From positions 1 to 64,000 of the forward strand of contig CALUVL010000004.1 in assembly GCA_944324225.1 (NCBI GenBank): a stretch of DNA of 64,000 bases, read 5' to 3'. Source of the stretch: Candidatus Gastranaerophilales bacterium (GTDB lineage Bacteria; Cyanobacteriota; Vampirovibrionia; Gastranaerophilales; Gastranaerophilaceae). How positions within the stretch are numbered: the stretch's first letter is position 1; every line of letters starts with the position of its first letter. A program made the translations under genes and the position numbers. Positions 1 to 8,024 of the stretch are shown here, piece after piece. The notes beneath the pieces were generated by a model. It was given only the letters and a program-made list of their open reading frames with translations, did not search any database and was not told the DNA's origin.

Positions 1-2036
1 GATTCAATGCTAGACAAAATGTTGCCAGCATTTTGCTCGGAAATAGTAGTGAATCTTTCTCCGAGATTATCCATTTGCATTTTAGTATCGTCTTTAATAG
101 ACTGTACAGTCTGCTGAATTCCGTCTAATTTTCCGTCAACAGCAGAGTTAATATTATTGTTTAGTTCGTCAACTTTGGCAGAAGCTGATTCAATGCTAGA
201 CAAAATATTGCCAGCATTCTGTTCGGATAAACTCATAAAATGACGGTTTAAATCTTCAATAAGCTGGTTGTTTTCTGCTATAGCCGAAGTTAAAGCACCT
301 TGCATATTGTTAAGATTGTATGTAAAGGTTTCATTAATTCCGTTATAAAAATTGTCAAGTTTTCCTTCAGATGACGTTATGGCTGACAAAATATTTTCTA
401 CATTTTTTGCCGAAATTTCTGTAAAAGTATTTTTTATGTCAATAAGGTTACCAGTTATTGAACCAATTCTGTCAGAAAGTTCCTGAATAGAATCAGCAGT
501 AGCATTGTTGCCGGTTATACTGTTAATCAAATTTTTTATATCAACCGAAGTCTGTTCTAAAATTTCTGAAAATACAGAACGGTTTTCAAGGTTCGAATGT
601 TCAATATCAAGTTTTAATTTTGCGAAATGTTCTTCAAAAATATTGATATTTGTCTGAAATTCAGGGAGTATTTCTCCTAATTTTCCATCTATATGTGCAC
701 TAAACAAGTCTTGATTAGTGCTTAGTACATTAATACTTTCAAGAACAGTTGAAATTTCAGTTTTGATATCTGTAATATCAGAAATTGTATTTCCTAATTT
801 AATATTACTTTCTTCCGCAAAAGATTCAATCGTTTTAATGCTACTGTCAATTTTATCTTGCAGGTTTAAAAATCTGTTTTCCAAAACTTCCGGAAAATGT
901 TTAACAATATCGGAAAGTTCTTGAATTTTTATGTTGAAAGAATCACTTGTTTTTATGTTTTCATCTGAAATTTCCGATTTAAAAGCTTCAAGAGTATTGC
1001 CAAGTTCACTAATTTTTGCATTGATAAAAGTTAAATAATTTTCACTTTGAGCAGAAACAGTTGTATCAATTTTTTTGATGTCATCAGAAAGTTTTTCAAG
1101 GTTTTCAAGTTTTTGCAGAGGGATGTATAAGCCGTCTTCTGATGTTTGAGTCTGAGCAGATTTAATTTCCTCTATGCAATTGCTTAAAACATCTCTTACT
1201 GAATTTAAATAGTCAGAGAGCCCTTTTGAAATGTTATCGTTAAAAGACAAAAGCTCATTTCGGTTTCTTTCAATTTCAGAAAGAATTCTTTCACTTTTGT
1301 CCAGAGTATCAACTTTTTCTGATACAAGAGCAAAAGAATTGTCAATTTTGCCTGCAAGGCTTACTAAATCCTCTTTTGATATTTGATTTTTTGCGATGTC
1401 GTCATTTTTCTGGTCAAGAATTTCAAGCGAAGAGAGAATTGCGTTTGTGGCAAGATAGATATTCTCAAGTTCTCTTTTTATGATGTCATTCTGATCCGTA
1501 ACATCCATTGTCATAAGGGTTTTGGTTATTCCCCTAAGTGTGGAGTTTACGTCCATAATAGACGCTTCAAGACCTCTTGTTATAGCGTCAACACCTTCTT
1601 TTACAACAGAAACATTCGAAATGATTTCGTCTTTTTTTGAGTTGTCATTTCTAAAGTCATCAAGTTTTGTTTCAAGATCTTGAATAAAGTTTTTTTGCTG
1701 GTTTATTTCTTGTGCAAAATTGTCTATATGTTCGTTAAGGATATTAAACATAATTTTAAAATCAGCATTTTTAGTAAAAAGTTCCTGATTGTTATTAAGG
1801 TTTTCACAAGCTTCCCTGAGTTCGGAAAATTTTTCGGCAATAAAACGATGACGGCTTTCAAGTGATATTTCCAGCTCTTTTAAGTTGCCGTTGATCAGGT
1901 CTGTTGTAATTCCGTCGTTTGCAATGTCGTCAAGTTTTGTGTTAATTTCAGCCAGAGCATTATTGTACATTTCACTGTTCATTGCATTTTCGGACTTTAT
2001 TGTATTTAAAATTTCATCAATCTCAGTTTGTGTCAT
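1..2036 (-). CDS. Large coiled-coil protein with 62-residue repeats (5' part, runs off left edge)
   Basis: An uninterrupted minus-strand frame of at least 678 codons starts at the ATG at 2036-2034, with an AAGGA-type ribosome site about 10 nt upstream, and has no stop before the left edge. The product is hydrophilic and rich in N, S, E, I, L and K. It is almost entirely heptad-like helix, with no signal peptide or membrane segment in the visible part. Toward the edge it becomes tandemly repetitive. Units of 62 residues begin F-x-x-(I/L)-S-(E/A)-(Q/K)-N and contain AGNILSSIES, and at DNA level the block at 187 recurs at 1 (186-bp period). The first roughly 500 residues are degenerate coiled coil. 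Function is not recognised; a scaffold, filament or very long structural protein is possible. It is divergent from the korDABC operon. Confidence 0.85.
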   Translation of the reverse strand, partial: MTQTEIDEILNTIKSENAMNSEMYNNALAEINTKLDDIANDGITTDLINGNLKELEISLESRHRFIAEKFSELREACENLNNNQELFTKNADFKIMFNILNEHIDNFAQEINQQKNFIQDLETKLDDFRNDNSKKDEIISNVSVVKEGVDAITRGLEASIMDVNSTLRGITKTLMTMDVTDQNDIIKRELENIYLATNAILSSLEILDQKNDDIAKNQISKEDLVSLAGKIDNSFALVSEKVDTLDKSERILSEIERNRNELLSFNDNISKGLSDYLNSVRDVLSNCIEEIKSAQTQTSEDGLYIPLQKLENLEKLSDDIKKIDTTVSAQSENYLTFINAKISELGNTLEAFKSEISDENIKTSDSFNIKIQELSDIVKHFPEVLENRFLNLQDKIDSSIKTIESFAEESNIKLGNTISDITDIKTEISTVLESINVLSTNQDLFSAHIDGKLGEILPEFQTNINIFEEHFAKLKLDIEHSNLENRSVFSEILEQTSVDIKNLINSITGNNATADSIQELSDRIGSITGNLIDIKNTFTEISAKNVENILSAITSSEGKLDNFYNGINETFTYNLNNMQGALTSAIAENNQLIEDLNRHFMSLSEQNAGNILSSIESASAKVDELNNNINSAVDGKLDGIQQTVQSIKDDTKMQMDNLGERFTTISEQNAGNILSSIE

Positions 2037-2161
2037 GTATGATTTTCCTTAATTTTACATATCCCTACCGTAACATTTTAGCAGAATAATATATACAAGA
2101 GCAAAAATATTAACGTTTATTATTACAATTGTAAAGATAGAATACGTGTTTTGTTTTTCGG

Positions 2162-2170
2162 TGGTATAAT
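2162..2170 (+). promoter_or_regulatory. Extended -10 promoter of the kor operon
   Basis: The sequence TGGTATAAT is a full extended -10 element (TGn plus TATAAT) 32 nt upstream of the ferredoxin ATG. No good -35 box is seen, which is usual for extended -10 promoters. Confidence 0.6.
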
Positions 2171-2202
2171 AAAAAGCAGACATGTTTTTAAAAGAGGTAG
2201 CA

Positions 2203-2415
2203 ATGAGCCGTATAGTAATTGATAGTGAGAAGTGCAAAGCATGCTATTTATGCATAAATGAATGCCCGAAAAAGTTAATAAAAATAGGTAATACTACAAA
2301 CAGCCTCGGAAACAGGGTTGTTGAATTTGATGATCCTAATCATGAATGTCTTGGATGTGCTATGTGTGCCACCAGATGTCCGGATCTTGCTATTACCGAG
2401 GTATATAAAGGATAA
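2203..2415 (+). CDS. korD: 2-oxoacid:ferredoxin oxidoreductase, delta subunit (2x[4Fe-4S] ferredoxin)
   Basis: This 70-residue ferredoxin passes electrons from the oxidoreductase core to soluble acceptors. Two complete C-x2-C-x2-C-x3-C-P motifs are visible (Cys 11, 14, 17, 21 and Cys 49, 52, 55, 59), each expected to hold a [4Fe-4S] cluster. An upstream in-frame ATG at 2182 exists. The ATG at 2203 is preferred because AGAGG lies just before it and because the domain starts at once (MSRIVID). The gene is first in an operon with the alpha subunit 3 nt downstream. A delta ferredoxin ahead of alpha-beta-gamma is the standard order of four-subunit 2-oxoglutarate or branched-chain 2-oxoacid enzymes; the substrate cannot be decided from sequence. 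Confidence 0.9.
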   Translation: MSRIVIDSEKCKACYLCINECPKKLIKIGNTTNSLGNRVVEFDDPNHECLGCAMCATRCPDLAITEVYKG

Positions 2416-2418
2416 ATT

Positions 2419-3483
2419 ATGATAACAGAAACTCCGACAAAGAAAGTATTGACAAAGGGGAACTATGCAATTGCTCAGGCAGCAATAAATGCCGGTTGCA
2501 AATGCTATTTTGGATACCCAATTACTCCGCAGAGTGAGATTGGTGAATATATGAGCGGAAAAATGCAGGAATTGAACCGTGCTTACGTTTCTGCGGAAAG
2601 CGAACTTGCCGCAATAAATATGGTTATAGGTGCCTGTTCTACCGGTGTTAAAGCTATGACTTCTTCTTCAAGCTGTGCAGTGTCCCTGATGCAGGAAGCA
2701 CTTACTTATGCAACATCAGATCAGCTTCCGGTTGTTTTGATAAGCGTGATGAGAGGTGGACCTGGATTAGGTAATATTTATCCGTCACAGGGGGACTATT
2801 TTCAGGCGACAAAAGGTGGCGGCAACGGTGATTACAAACTTATAGTCCTTGCGCCATCAACTGTTCAGGAATGTGTGGATTTGACATACAAAGCATTTTA
2901 TCTTGCTCATAAATACAGGAATCCGACCGTGCTTCTTGCTGACGGGCTCCTCGGGCAGATGATGGAACCTGTTGAATTTAAGGACTATCCTTATCCTGAT
3001 GTCGATAATTCATCATGGGCTTTGACAGGTGCGAAAGGTCGTGACGGAAGGGTTATTCGTTCATATGCTCCCCTGGCGGATGATCAGTGTGTGTTCCTTG
3101 AAAAGCTTTTTGAAAAATACAGAACTATTGAGAAAAATGAAACCGAATGGGAAGAAATAGGAACCGAAGACGCTGATGTTATATTAGTAAGTTTTGGCAG
3201 CACTTCAAGAAACGTTAAAACCGCAATGAAATTGTGCAGAGAAAAAGGAATTAAAGCAGGATTTTTCAGACCGATTACGCTTTATCCGTTCCCGTCCGCA
3301 AGGCTTAACGAATTAGCTTCAAAGACTAAGAAAATGATTTCTGTTGAAGTTAATATGGGGCAGATGATTAATGATATCAGGCTTGCGGTAAACGGAAAAG
3401 TTCCAGTAGAACTTATTCATAAACCTGTCGGTGCACCTCCTGTGCCGGAAGAAATTTTATCACAAATTGAGGAGCTTATATAA
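2419..3483 (+). CDS. korA: 2-oxoacid:ferredoxin oxidoreductase, alpha subunit (KorA/VorB type)
   Basis: This 354-residue subunit carries the pyrimidine-binding half of the thiamine-diphosphate site and the transketolase C-terminal domain. It is part of the enzyme that oxidatively decarboxylates a 2-oxoacid to acyl-CoA while reducing ferredoxin. The N-terminal YPITPQSE motif (residues 33-40), the conserved ESE-x-AAINM segment and the later MRGGPGLG and GDYFQATKGGG segments are typical of the family, and the length is normal. It overlaps the beta gene by one base (TAATG), so translation is probably coupled. The same family is annotated as VorB (3-methyl-2-oxobutanoate) or KorA (2-oxoglutarate). 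I use kor for the set but do not claim the substrate. Confidence 0.9.
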   Translation: MITETPTKKVLTKGNYAIAQAAINAGCKCYFGYPITPQSEIGEYMSGKMQELNRAYVSAESELAAINMVIGACSTGVKAMTSSSSCAVSLMQEALTYATSDQLPVVLISVMRGGPGLGNIYPSQGDYFQATKGGGNGDYKLIVLAPSTVQECVDLTYKAFYLAHKYRNPTVLLADGLLGQMMEPVEFKDYPYPDVDNSSWALTGAKGRDGRVIRSYAPLADDQCVFLEKLFEKYRTIEKNETEWEEIGTEDADVILVSFGSTSRNVKTAMKLCREKGIKAGFFRPITLYPFPSARLNELASKTKKMISVEVNMGQMINDIRLAVNGKVPVELIHKPVGAPPVPEEILSQIEELI

Positions 3484-4253
3484 TGGCAACACAAGTTTTT
3501 AAAATACCGGAATCTTTAAGAGAAGATGTAAAATATTCATTTTGTCCCGGGTGTGACCACGGGGTTGCAGTCAGACTTGTTGCGGAAGTCCTTGATGAAC
3601 TGGAGCTTAGAGAAAAATCAGTTCTTGTCGCATCAATCGGTTGTTCCGTAACCTTGTATGATTTTTTGAATGTTGATTCTATTGAAGCTCCACACGGAAG
3701 AGCATTAGCAGAAGCAACAGGTGTTAAAAGAGCTTGTCCTGACAAGTTTGTATTTACATATCAGGGTGACGGCGATTTTGCTTCAATCGGGCTTGCGGAA
3801 AGTCTGCATGCCGCTTTGAGGGGGGAAAACGTCAGTGCAATTTGCATAAACAATACAACTTACGGTATGACAGGCGGACAGTTGGGGCCGACAACCCTTT
3901 TGGGGCAGGTTACGACAACCTCTCCGACGGGACGTAATCTTGAGTATTACGGTTATCCGATTAAAATAGCGGAACACGTTGCTCTTTGTGACGGAACCGC
4001 TTATTCAGCAAGAGTTTCTCTGGACAGCGTGGCTAATATCAGAAAAGCCAAACAGGCTATTAAAAAAGCTTTTGAAGTCCAGCTTCAAGGATTGGGATTC
4101 GGATTTGTAGAAATACTTTCAACCTGTCCGACCAACTGGAAAATGACACCTTCTCAGGCTCATGACAGAGTCAGAGATGAAATGATGAAAATTTTTGTGC
4201 CGGGAGTTTACAAAGATGTAACTACGGACGGAACAACTCATAAAATGCGTTAA
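3483..4253 (+). CDS. korB: 2-oxoacid:ferredoxin oxidoreductase, beta subunit (TPP-binding)
   Basis: This 256-residue beta subunit binds thiamine diphosphate and a cluster. CPGCDHG is at residues 21-27. The TPP/Mg motif starts at GDGD (95-98) and runs to NNTTYGMTGGQ (123-133). The final TGGQ is characteristic of 2-oxoglutarate or branched-chain type enzymes rather than pyruvate enzymes. The start overlaps the alpha stop by one nucleotide. A 115-nt spacer separates it from the gamma gene, longer than the other junctions, so gamma may have extra control. Confidence 0.92.
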   Translation: MATQVFKIPESLREDVKYSFCPGCDHGVAVRLVAEVLDELELREKSVLVASIGCSVTLYDFLNVDSIEAPHGRALAEATGVKRACPDKFVFTYQGDGDFASIGLAESLHAALRGENVSAICINNTTYGMTGGQLGPTTLLGQVTTTSPTGRNLEYYGYPIKIAEHVALCDGTAYSARVSLDSVANIRKAKQAIKKAFEVQLQGLGFGFVEILSTCPTNWKMTPSQAHDRVRDEMMKIFVPGVYKDVTTDGTTHKMR

Positions 4254-4368
4254 TGAATAAAATTGTTTGTAGTTGCAGAGTTATCGAAAAGTTAAAAACG
4301 AGTAATCGTTGATGTATAACGGTTTGGCAGACTGAATAAGTGAATAATTATTGTAAAGAGGTATCAAG

Positions 4369-4914
4369 ATGGAAAAAAATTTTATAATAGCAGGTTTTGG
4401 CGGTCAGGGGGTTCTTCTTGCGGGTGAAGTCCTGGCAACGGCTTTTATGCTTGCAGGTAAAAAGGTTACCTGGTATCCGAGCTACGGCGCAGAGATGAGA
4501 GGCGGAACCGTTAACTGCGAAGTTGTGGCAAGTGACGAGGAAGTCAGTGCCGTAAACAAACTGAATACGGATTTTATTGTAGCTTTAAATCAGGCTTCAT
4601 TTGACAGATTTTTGAAGAAAATTAAAAAAGGCGGGGTTATGATTGCAAATTCTTCGCTTGTGAAGGAATTGAAGAGCCGAACCGATATAAATTATCTGTT
4701 TGCGCCTATAACCAAGCTTGCAGAAGACTTGGGCAACATCAAAATGGCAAATATTCTGGCTCTCGGGATTCTTGCAAAAGCAAGCAAGATGGTTTCTCTT
4801 GAGCATTTGATTGAGGCATTGGACAAAGTTTTGCCTCCGCACAGAAAAAATCTTCTGCCGCTGAATATCAAGGCTTTAAAAATAGGCTATGAGTATGATT
4901 TATTGCCGGTGTAG
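4369..4914 (+). CDS. korC: 2-oxoacid:ferredoxin oxidoreductase, gamma subunit
   Basis: This 181-residue gamma subunit of the same complex has the family signature GFGGQGV at residues 9-15, followed by a YGAEMRGG segment around residue 40. Its start has a clear AAAGAGG ribosome site. The family binds coenzyme A near this region and is always found with alpha and beta subunits, so this completes a four-gene DABC set. No terminator is evident directly after it. The short coiled-coil gene at 4997 may be co-transcribed, with a strong hairpin terminator at 5251. Confidence 0.9.
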   Translation: MEKNFIIAGFGGQGVLLAGEVLATAFMLAGKKVTWYPSYGAEMRGGTVNCEVVASDEEVSAVNKLNTDFIVALNQASFDRFLKKIKKGGVMIANSSLVKELKSRTDINYLFAPITKLAEDLGNIKMANILALGILAKASKMVSLEHLIEALDKVLPPHRKNLLPLNIKALKIGYEYDLLPV

Positions 4915-4996
4915 TCTTAAATCAACTAAAAAGTCGATTTAAAATATCAGGATTGATATTATTCTTATATGGTAAAGTTCAAGAGGTCTTTAAAAA

Positions 4997-5227
4997 GTGA
5001 AGAAAGAACTAATTAAAACCATTAAAGAAAAAGAAGTTCAATTGTCGAAATTAAAAGCGCACATAGATAAAAGTTCAGTATGCTCGGAACTTTACAACAA
5101 AGTCGTTTTAGAGAAAGCAATCCTGAAAAAAGAACTTGAAAAACTGGAACAAAATTCATTTGTAAAAAGGGTTAAGTCCTTAATTCCGCGTAAAAAGACT
5201 TTAATCTGTGACTATTTTAAAAATTAA
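4997..5227 (+). CDS. Small coiled-coil hypothetical protein
   Basis: A 76-residue, Lys/Glu-rich protein with no recognised family. The start is a GTG preceded by AAGAGG about 10 nt upstream; there is no better ATG. Residues 1-52 look like one long amphipathic helix (KELIKTIKEKEVQLSKLKAH and onward) and the last 20 residues are basic (KRVKSLIPRKK). It follows the kor operon at 82 nt and ends just before a strong terminator. Function unknown; the good ribosome site and terminator make it likely real. Confidence 0.55.
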   Translation: MKKELIKTIKEKEVQLSKLKAHIDKSSVCSELYNKVVLEKAILKKELEKLEQNSFVKRVKSLIPRKKTLICDYFKN

Positions 5228-5250
5228 TTGAACTGAATATTTAAAATGAA

Positions 5251-5283
5251 AAAAATGCAGGATTTTTAATCCTGCATTTTTAT
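5251..5283. terminator. Bidirectional intrinsic terminator
   Basis: A perfect inverted repeat (AAAAATGCAGGAT / ATCCTGCATTTTT) has a 5-nt loop and T-runs in both orientations. It lies between converging genes and can end both. Confidence 0.85.
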
Positions 5284-5301
5284 AAAAATAAAATTGAAAA
5301 T

Positions 5302-5682
5302 TTATTCTTCGGTTTCTGCTTGGTCATCTTCATTGGTTTTAATCTTATCCACAACCATTTTTGCCATTTCTTTTGCAATCAGATGCTGGGTTGCAGGCGG
5401 ACAGTTTTGAAGCATGTTCATAGCTGTTCTGAGGGTTGAATCAATATCATACCAGCGGCCTTTTCTGTTGTCATCAAGGCCTGAGCCGACGGCATTAATA
5501 ATATCTTCAACCGCTTCAAATTTTTCATCTTCAATGTTGTGTTCTATGATAATTTTAATCAAATTCAAAGCTATTTTGATTTGTGTTTCGTCATCGCTTT
5601 GTTCAAGTGTTTCTACAGCTTGAGAAAGTACAGGGTCTTTGTCATACCATCTGCGGTGTTGGTTGCTGTATTCTTCTTTCAT
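5302..5682 (-). CDS. Acidic hypothetical protein with an internal duplication
   Basis: A 126-residue soluble protein starting at an ATG with a GGAG ribosome site. It contains two related halves. RRWYDKDPVLSQAVETLEQ (residues 10-28) resembles GRWYDIDSTLRTAMNMLQN (residues 76-94), and each is followed by a predicted helix ending (I/M)(V/I)-x-K-(I/M). It ends in an acidic tail. No family is recognised. It lies 49 nt downstream of fixX on the same strand, so it may share that transcript, and ends at the bidirectional terminator. Confidence 0.65.
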   Translation of the reverse strand: MKEEYSNQHRRWYDKDPVLSQAVETLEQSDDETQIKIALNLIKIIIEHNIEDEKFEAVEDIINAVGSGLDDNRKGRWYDIDSTLRTAMNMLQNCPPATQHLIAKEMAKMVVDKIKTNEDDQAETEE

Positions 5683-5731
5683 AATCCATGTCTCCTTTTT
5701 ATGTAAAGTCTTACTATATATTTACTTTTAA

Positions 5732-6007
5732 TTAGCCGTTCTTAAACGTTACGCCCTTGTTGCCTTTTGGATATTCCCATTCTATGCATTTTAATTCGCA
5801 GGCAATCCGACATGCTCCACATTCAAGGCAATTTTCAAAATTCACCGTAAGGTTGTTCTCACAGTCATTCCACTCATAAACCTTAGCCGGACAAATTGTT
5901 GTACAGATTTTTGAAGAACACATTTTGCATTTTTCCAAATCCGGTTTTAAATGCGATTCTTCATCAGGTTTGTATTTAACTGTAAATAATTTGTCATCCA
6001 ATGTCAT
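5732..6007 (-). CDS. fixX: FixX-like ferredoxin
   Basis: A 91-residue ferredoxin of the FixX family, the electron-transfer partner of FixC. The C-terminal half has a full C-x2-C-x2-C-x3-C set (Cys 60, 63, 66, 70). An N-terminal set with unusual spacing (Cys 27, 30, 35, 39 then Pro) suggests a second or degenerate cluster. Its ATG overlaps the fixC stop by 4 nt (ATGA), so the two are translationally coupled. No fixA or fixB (electron-transfer flavoprotein) is present in the window. Confidence 0.85.
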   Translation of the reverse strand: MTLDDKLFTVKYKPDEESHLKPDLEKCKMCSSKICTTICPAKVYEWNDCENNLTVNFENCLECGACRIACELKCIEWEYPKGNKGVTFKNG

Positions 6008-7314
6008 TTTATCAAAATACTCCAGAAAAGTTTGAAAGCGCTGATTGCGTCTTTGAATAATTCTATTATATTTCTTTTTTTGACAAAGTCAAAAATAAAC
6101 TTGCGGAATTTCGTGCGCTTCGGGATACTGTCAACGGTTGTAAACATATTAAAAAATCCGTTGACCTGCTCAAGATAATATCCCATAAATGAGTCGCTTC
6201 TGTTGTGTGCTTCGTCCATAAGATTTCGATAAGCTTTCAAATCTTTCATGATGAAGGATTTTTCAAGCTCCTGCTGATATTTAGAGAGCATTTTTTCGCT
6301 GAAATCCCCTTTTGCAAGAGCTGTGAGGGCAGTTTCGCCGGCGATTTTTCCGCTAATCATTGCAAGGTTTGTTCCTTCCCAGTGAAGATTATTTACAAGC
6401 ATTGCAGCATCACCAACAATCATAACTCCGGCTCCTGAAAGTGTCGGAATTTTTTTGTAGCCGCCTTCCGGAATAAGGTGTGCGGAATATTCAAGCAGTT
6501 CACCGTCCTTTATTAACGGCGCAATTGAGGGGTGCTGTTTTAAACGGTCTAAAAGCTCATATGGTTTCAAATTATTTTCACATAAAGCATCAAGCCCGAC
6601 CCCAAGCCCGATACTGATTGAATTTTCATTTGTGTAAATAAATCCAAGCCCCAGCATGCCTTTCATAGGTCCGCCGAAAAGCTCATATATACAGCCCTCA
6701 TCATCATTAAGGTTAAATCTTTCGTTAATTTTTTCTCTGTCAAGTTTGATTACTTCTTTAACGCTCAGGGCAACGTCTTTGGGTTCAATTGTTTCACGGA
6801 AGCCGATTTGTTTTGCAAGCAGAGAATTTACCCCGTCCGCAAGCACAACAATGTCCGCATAATATTCTTCAAGTTCGGTTTTCACCCCGACAACTTTTTC
6901 ATTTTCAATAATAAGCTCTCTGACAACGGTTTCTTCTACAATGATAACTCCTTCTTTTTTTGCTTCTTCCGCCATCCATCTGTCAAATTTGCCTCTAATC
7001 ACAGAGTAGCTCGGGTTTTGCAAATCTTTGTGCCTGTAAGAAATTACGGTAGAATCATCTTCGCCGAGAATTGCGAATTTATGTTCAATGTTCAATCTTT
7101 CAATCGGAGCTTCTTTTTCAAAGTTCGGGAAAATTTTGCGTGTAGGCTGTGCGTAAATCGCACCTCCGAAGACATTTTTGCTTCCGGCAAAGCTTCCTCT
7201 TTCTATCAAAACAACTTCATGTCCTGCACGGGCAATTGTTATTGCGCACGAAATCCCTGCCGGTCCTCCTCCGACGACTATAACTTCTGTTTTGTTATTA
7301 AAATTTTCGTTCAT
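6004..7314 (-). CDS. fixC: FixC-type FAD-dependent oxidoreductase (ETF-quinone oxidoreductase family)
   Basis: A 436-residue flavoprotein with a dinucleotide-binding GGGPAG motif at residues 15-20, an ERG acidic end of the Rossmann fold about 20 residues later, and a second FAD motif, GVMIVGDAA, in the middle. FixC proteins accept electrons from electron-transfer flavoprotein and pass them, with FixX, to quinone or in bifurcating complexes to ferredoxin. A TTG lies 3 nt upstream, but the ATG at 7314 has the better distance from the AAGGGAG ribosome site. It is co-transcribed and overlapping with fixX. The missing fixAB means the electron donor must be encoded elsewhere or differ. Confidence 0.88.
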   Translation of the reverse strand: MNENFNNKTEVIVVGGGPAGISCAITIARAGHEVVLIERGSFAGSKNVFGGAIYAQPTRKIFPNFEKEAPIERLNIEHKFAILGEDDSTVISYRHKDLQNPSYSVIRGKFDRWMAEEAKKEGVIIVEETVVRELIIENEKVVGVKTELEEYYADIVVLADGVNSLLAKQIGFRETIEPKDVALSVKEVIKLDREKINERFNLNDDEGCIYELFGGPMKGMLGLGFIYTNENSISIGLGVGLDALCENNLKPYELLDRLKQHPSIAPLIKDGELLEYSAHLIPEGGYKKIPTLSGAGVMIVGDAAMLVNNLHWEGTNLAMISGKIAGETALTALAKGDFSEKMLSKYQQELEKSFIMKDLKAYRNLMDEAHNRSDSFMGYYLEQVNGFFNMFTTVDSIPKRTKFRKFIFDFVKKRNIIELFKDAISAFKLFWSILIK

Positions 7315-7418
7315 CAAGCTCCCTTTTGCCGGTTTTGTAAATAGGATGCGATAAACAAGCTTCCTGCTTTCCGGCAGTCTTTGTTCAAGCCTTATTATAC
7401 ACCAAAGTTTGTTCGTTG

Positions 7419-7424
7419 TAAAAT
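7419..7424 (+). promoter_or_regulatory. -10 box of rsmD (leaderless type)
   Basis: TAAAAT, preceded by TG, ends 6 nt before the rsmD ATG. There is no ribosome site between, so transcription probably starts at the ATG itself. Confidence 0.5.
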
Positions 7425-7430
7425 ACCCGT

Positions 7431-7961
7431 ATGAATATAACGGCAGGAATTTTTAAAGGTCAAAAAATAGCGGCTCCGGATGAAAAAATTACCCGTCCGA
7501 CACTTTCTAAGGTGCGGATGGCTGTGTTTAACACTTTGCAATCCTTGACGGATTTCAACGGCAAATCTTTTCTTGATATGTTCTCGGGATCCGGAATTAT
7601 GGCACTGGAGGCTCTTTCAAGAGGATTTGAAACAGCTGTCGCTATAGAAAAACATCCGAAAGTAATCAGTGTGATAAAAAACAATTATAAAAAATTCAAT
7701 CCTTCTCCTGAACTTATGCAGGGAGATTCTTTAAATATTGTACAAAAGTTGGATAAAAAATTTGATGTAATTTACATTGACCCGCCGTATTATTCGGGGA
7801 TTTATGAGCAAAGTCTTGACGCTGTTAAAAATATCGCGCACAATATTATTATATTAGAGCACGTAACGGAAGTTGATTTCGGGGATTTAGAAATTTTGAA
7901 GCAAAAAAAATACGGGGACAAATATATTACGTTTTTACTGAATATAAAGTATTGTAAATAA
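7431..7961 (+). CDS. rsmD: 16S rRNA (guanine966-N2)-methyltransferase
   Basis: RsmD methylates G966 of 16S rRNA during 30S assembly. The 176-residue product is the usual size. It shows the early RPT-x4-R-x2-x-FN-x-L segment (residues 22-36), the SAM-binding motif FLDMFSGSG (47-55) and the catalytic DPPY (117-120). There is no Shine-Dalgarno. The -10-like TAAAAT ends 6 nt before the ATG, which suggests a leaderless message. It is followed by ppdK after 63 nt, which has its own ribosome site. Confidence 0.92.
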   Translation: MNITAGIFKGQKIAAPDEKITRPTLSKVRMAVFNTLQSLTDFNGKSFLDMFSGSGIMALEALSRGFETAVAIEKHPKVISVIKNNYKKFNPSPELMQGDSLNIVQKLDKKFDVIYIDPPYYSGIYEQSLDAVKNIAHNIIILEHVTEVDFGDLEILKQKKYGDKYITFLLNIKYCK

Positions 7962-8024
7962 TTTTTTCGTGATATCATAAGAAAAAGTGTTTGGTACAGT
8001 TTATTTAATTTAAGGAGAAAAACT

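Noticed and set aside
2055-2237. 60-residue hydrophobic minus-strand frame
   Set aside because: Overlaps the ferredoxin gene and the divergent promoter region; no ribosome site.
6808-7344. 178-residue plus-strand frame opposite fixC
   Set aside because: Antisense shadow with Phe/Asn/Cys-rich composition; fixC is clearly the gene.
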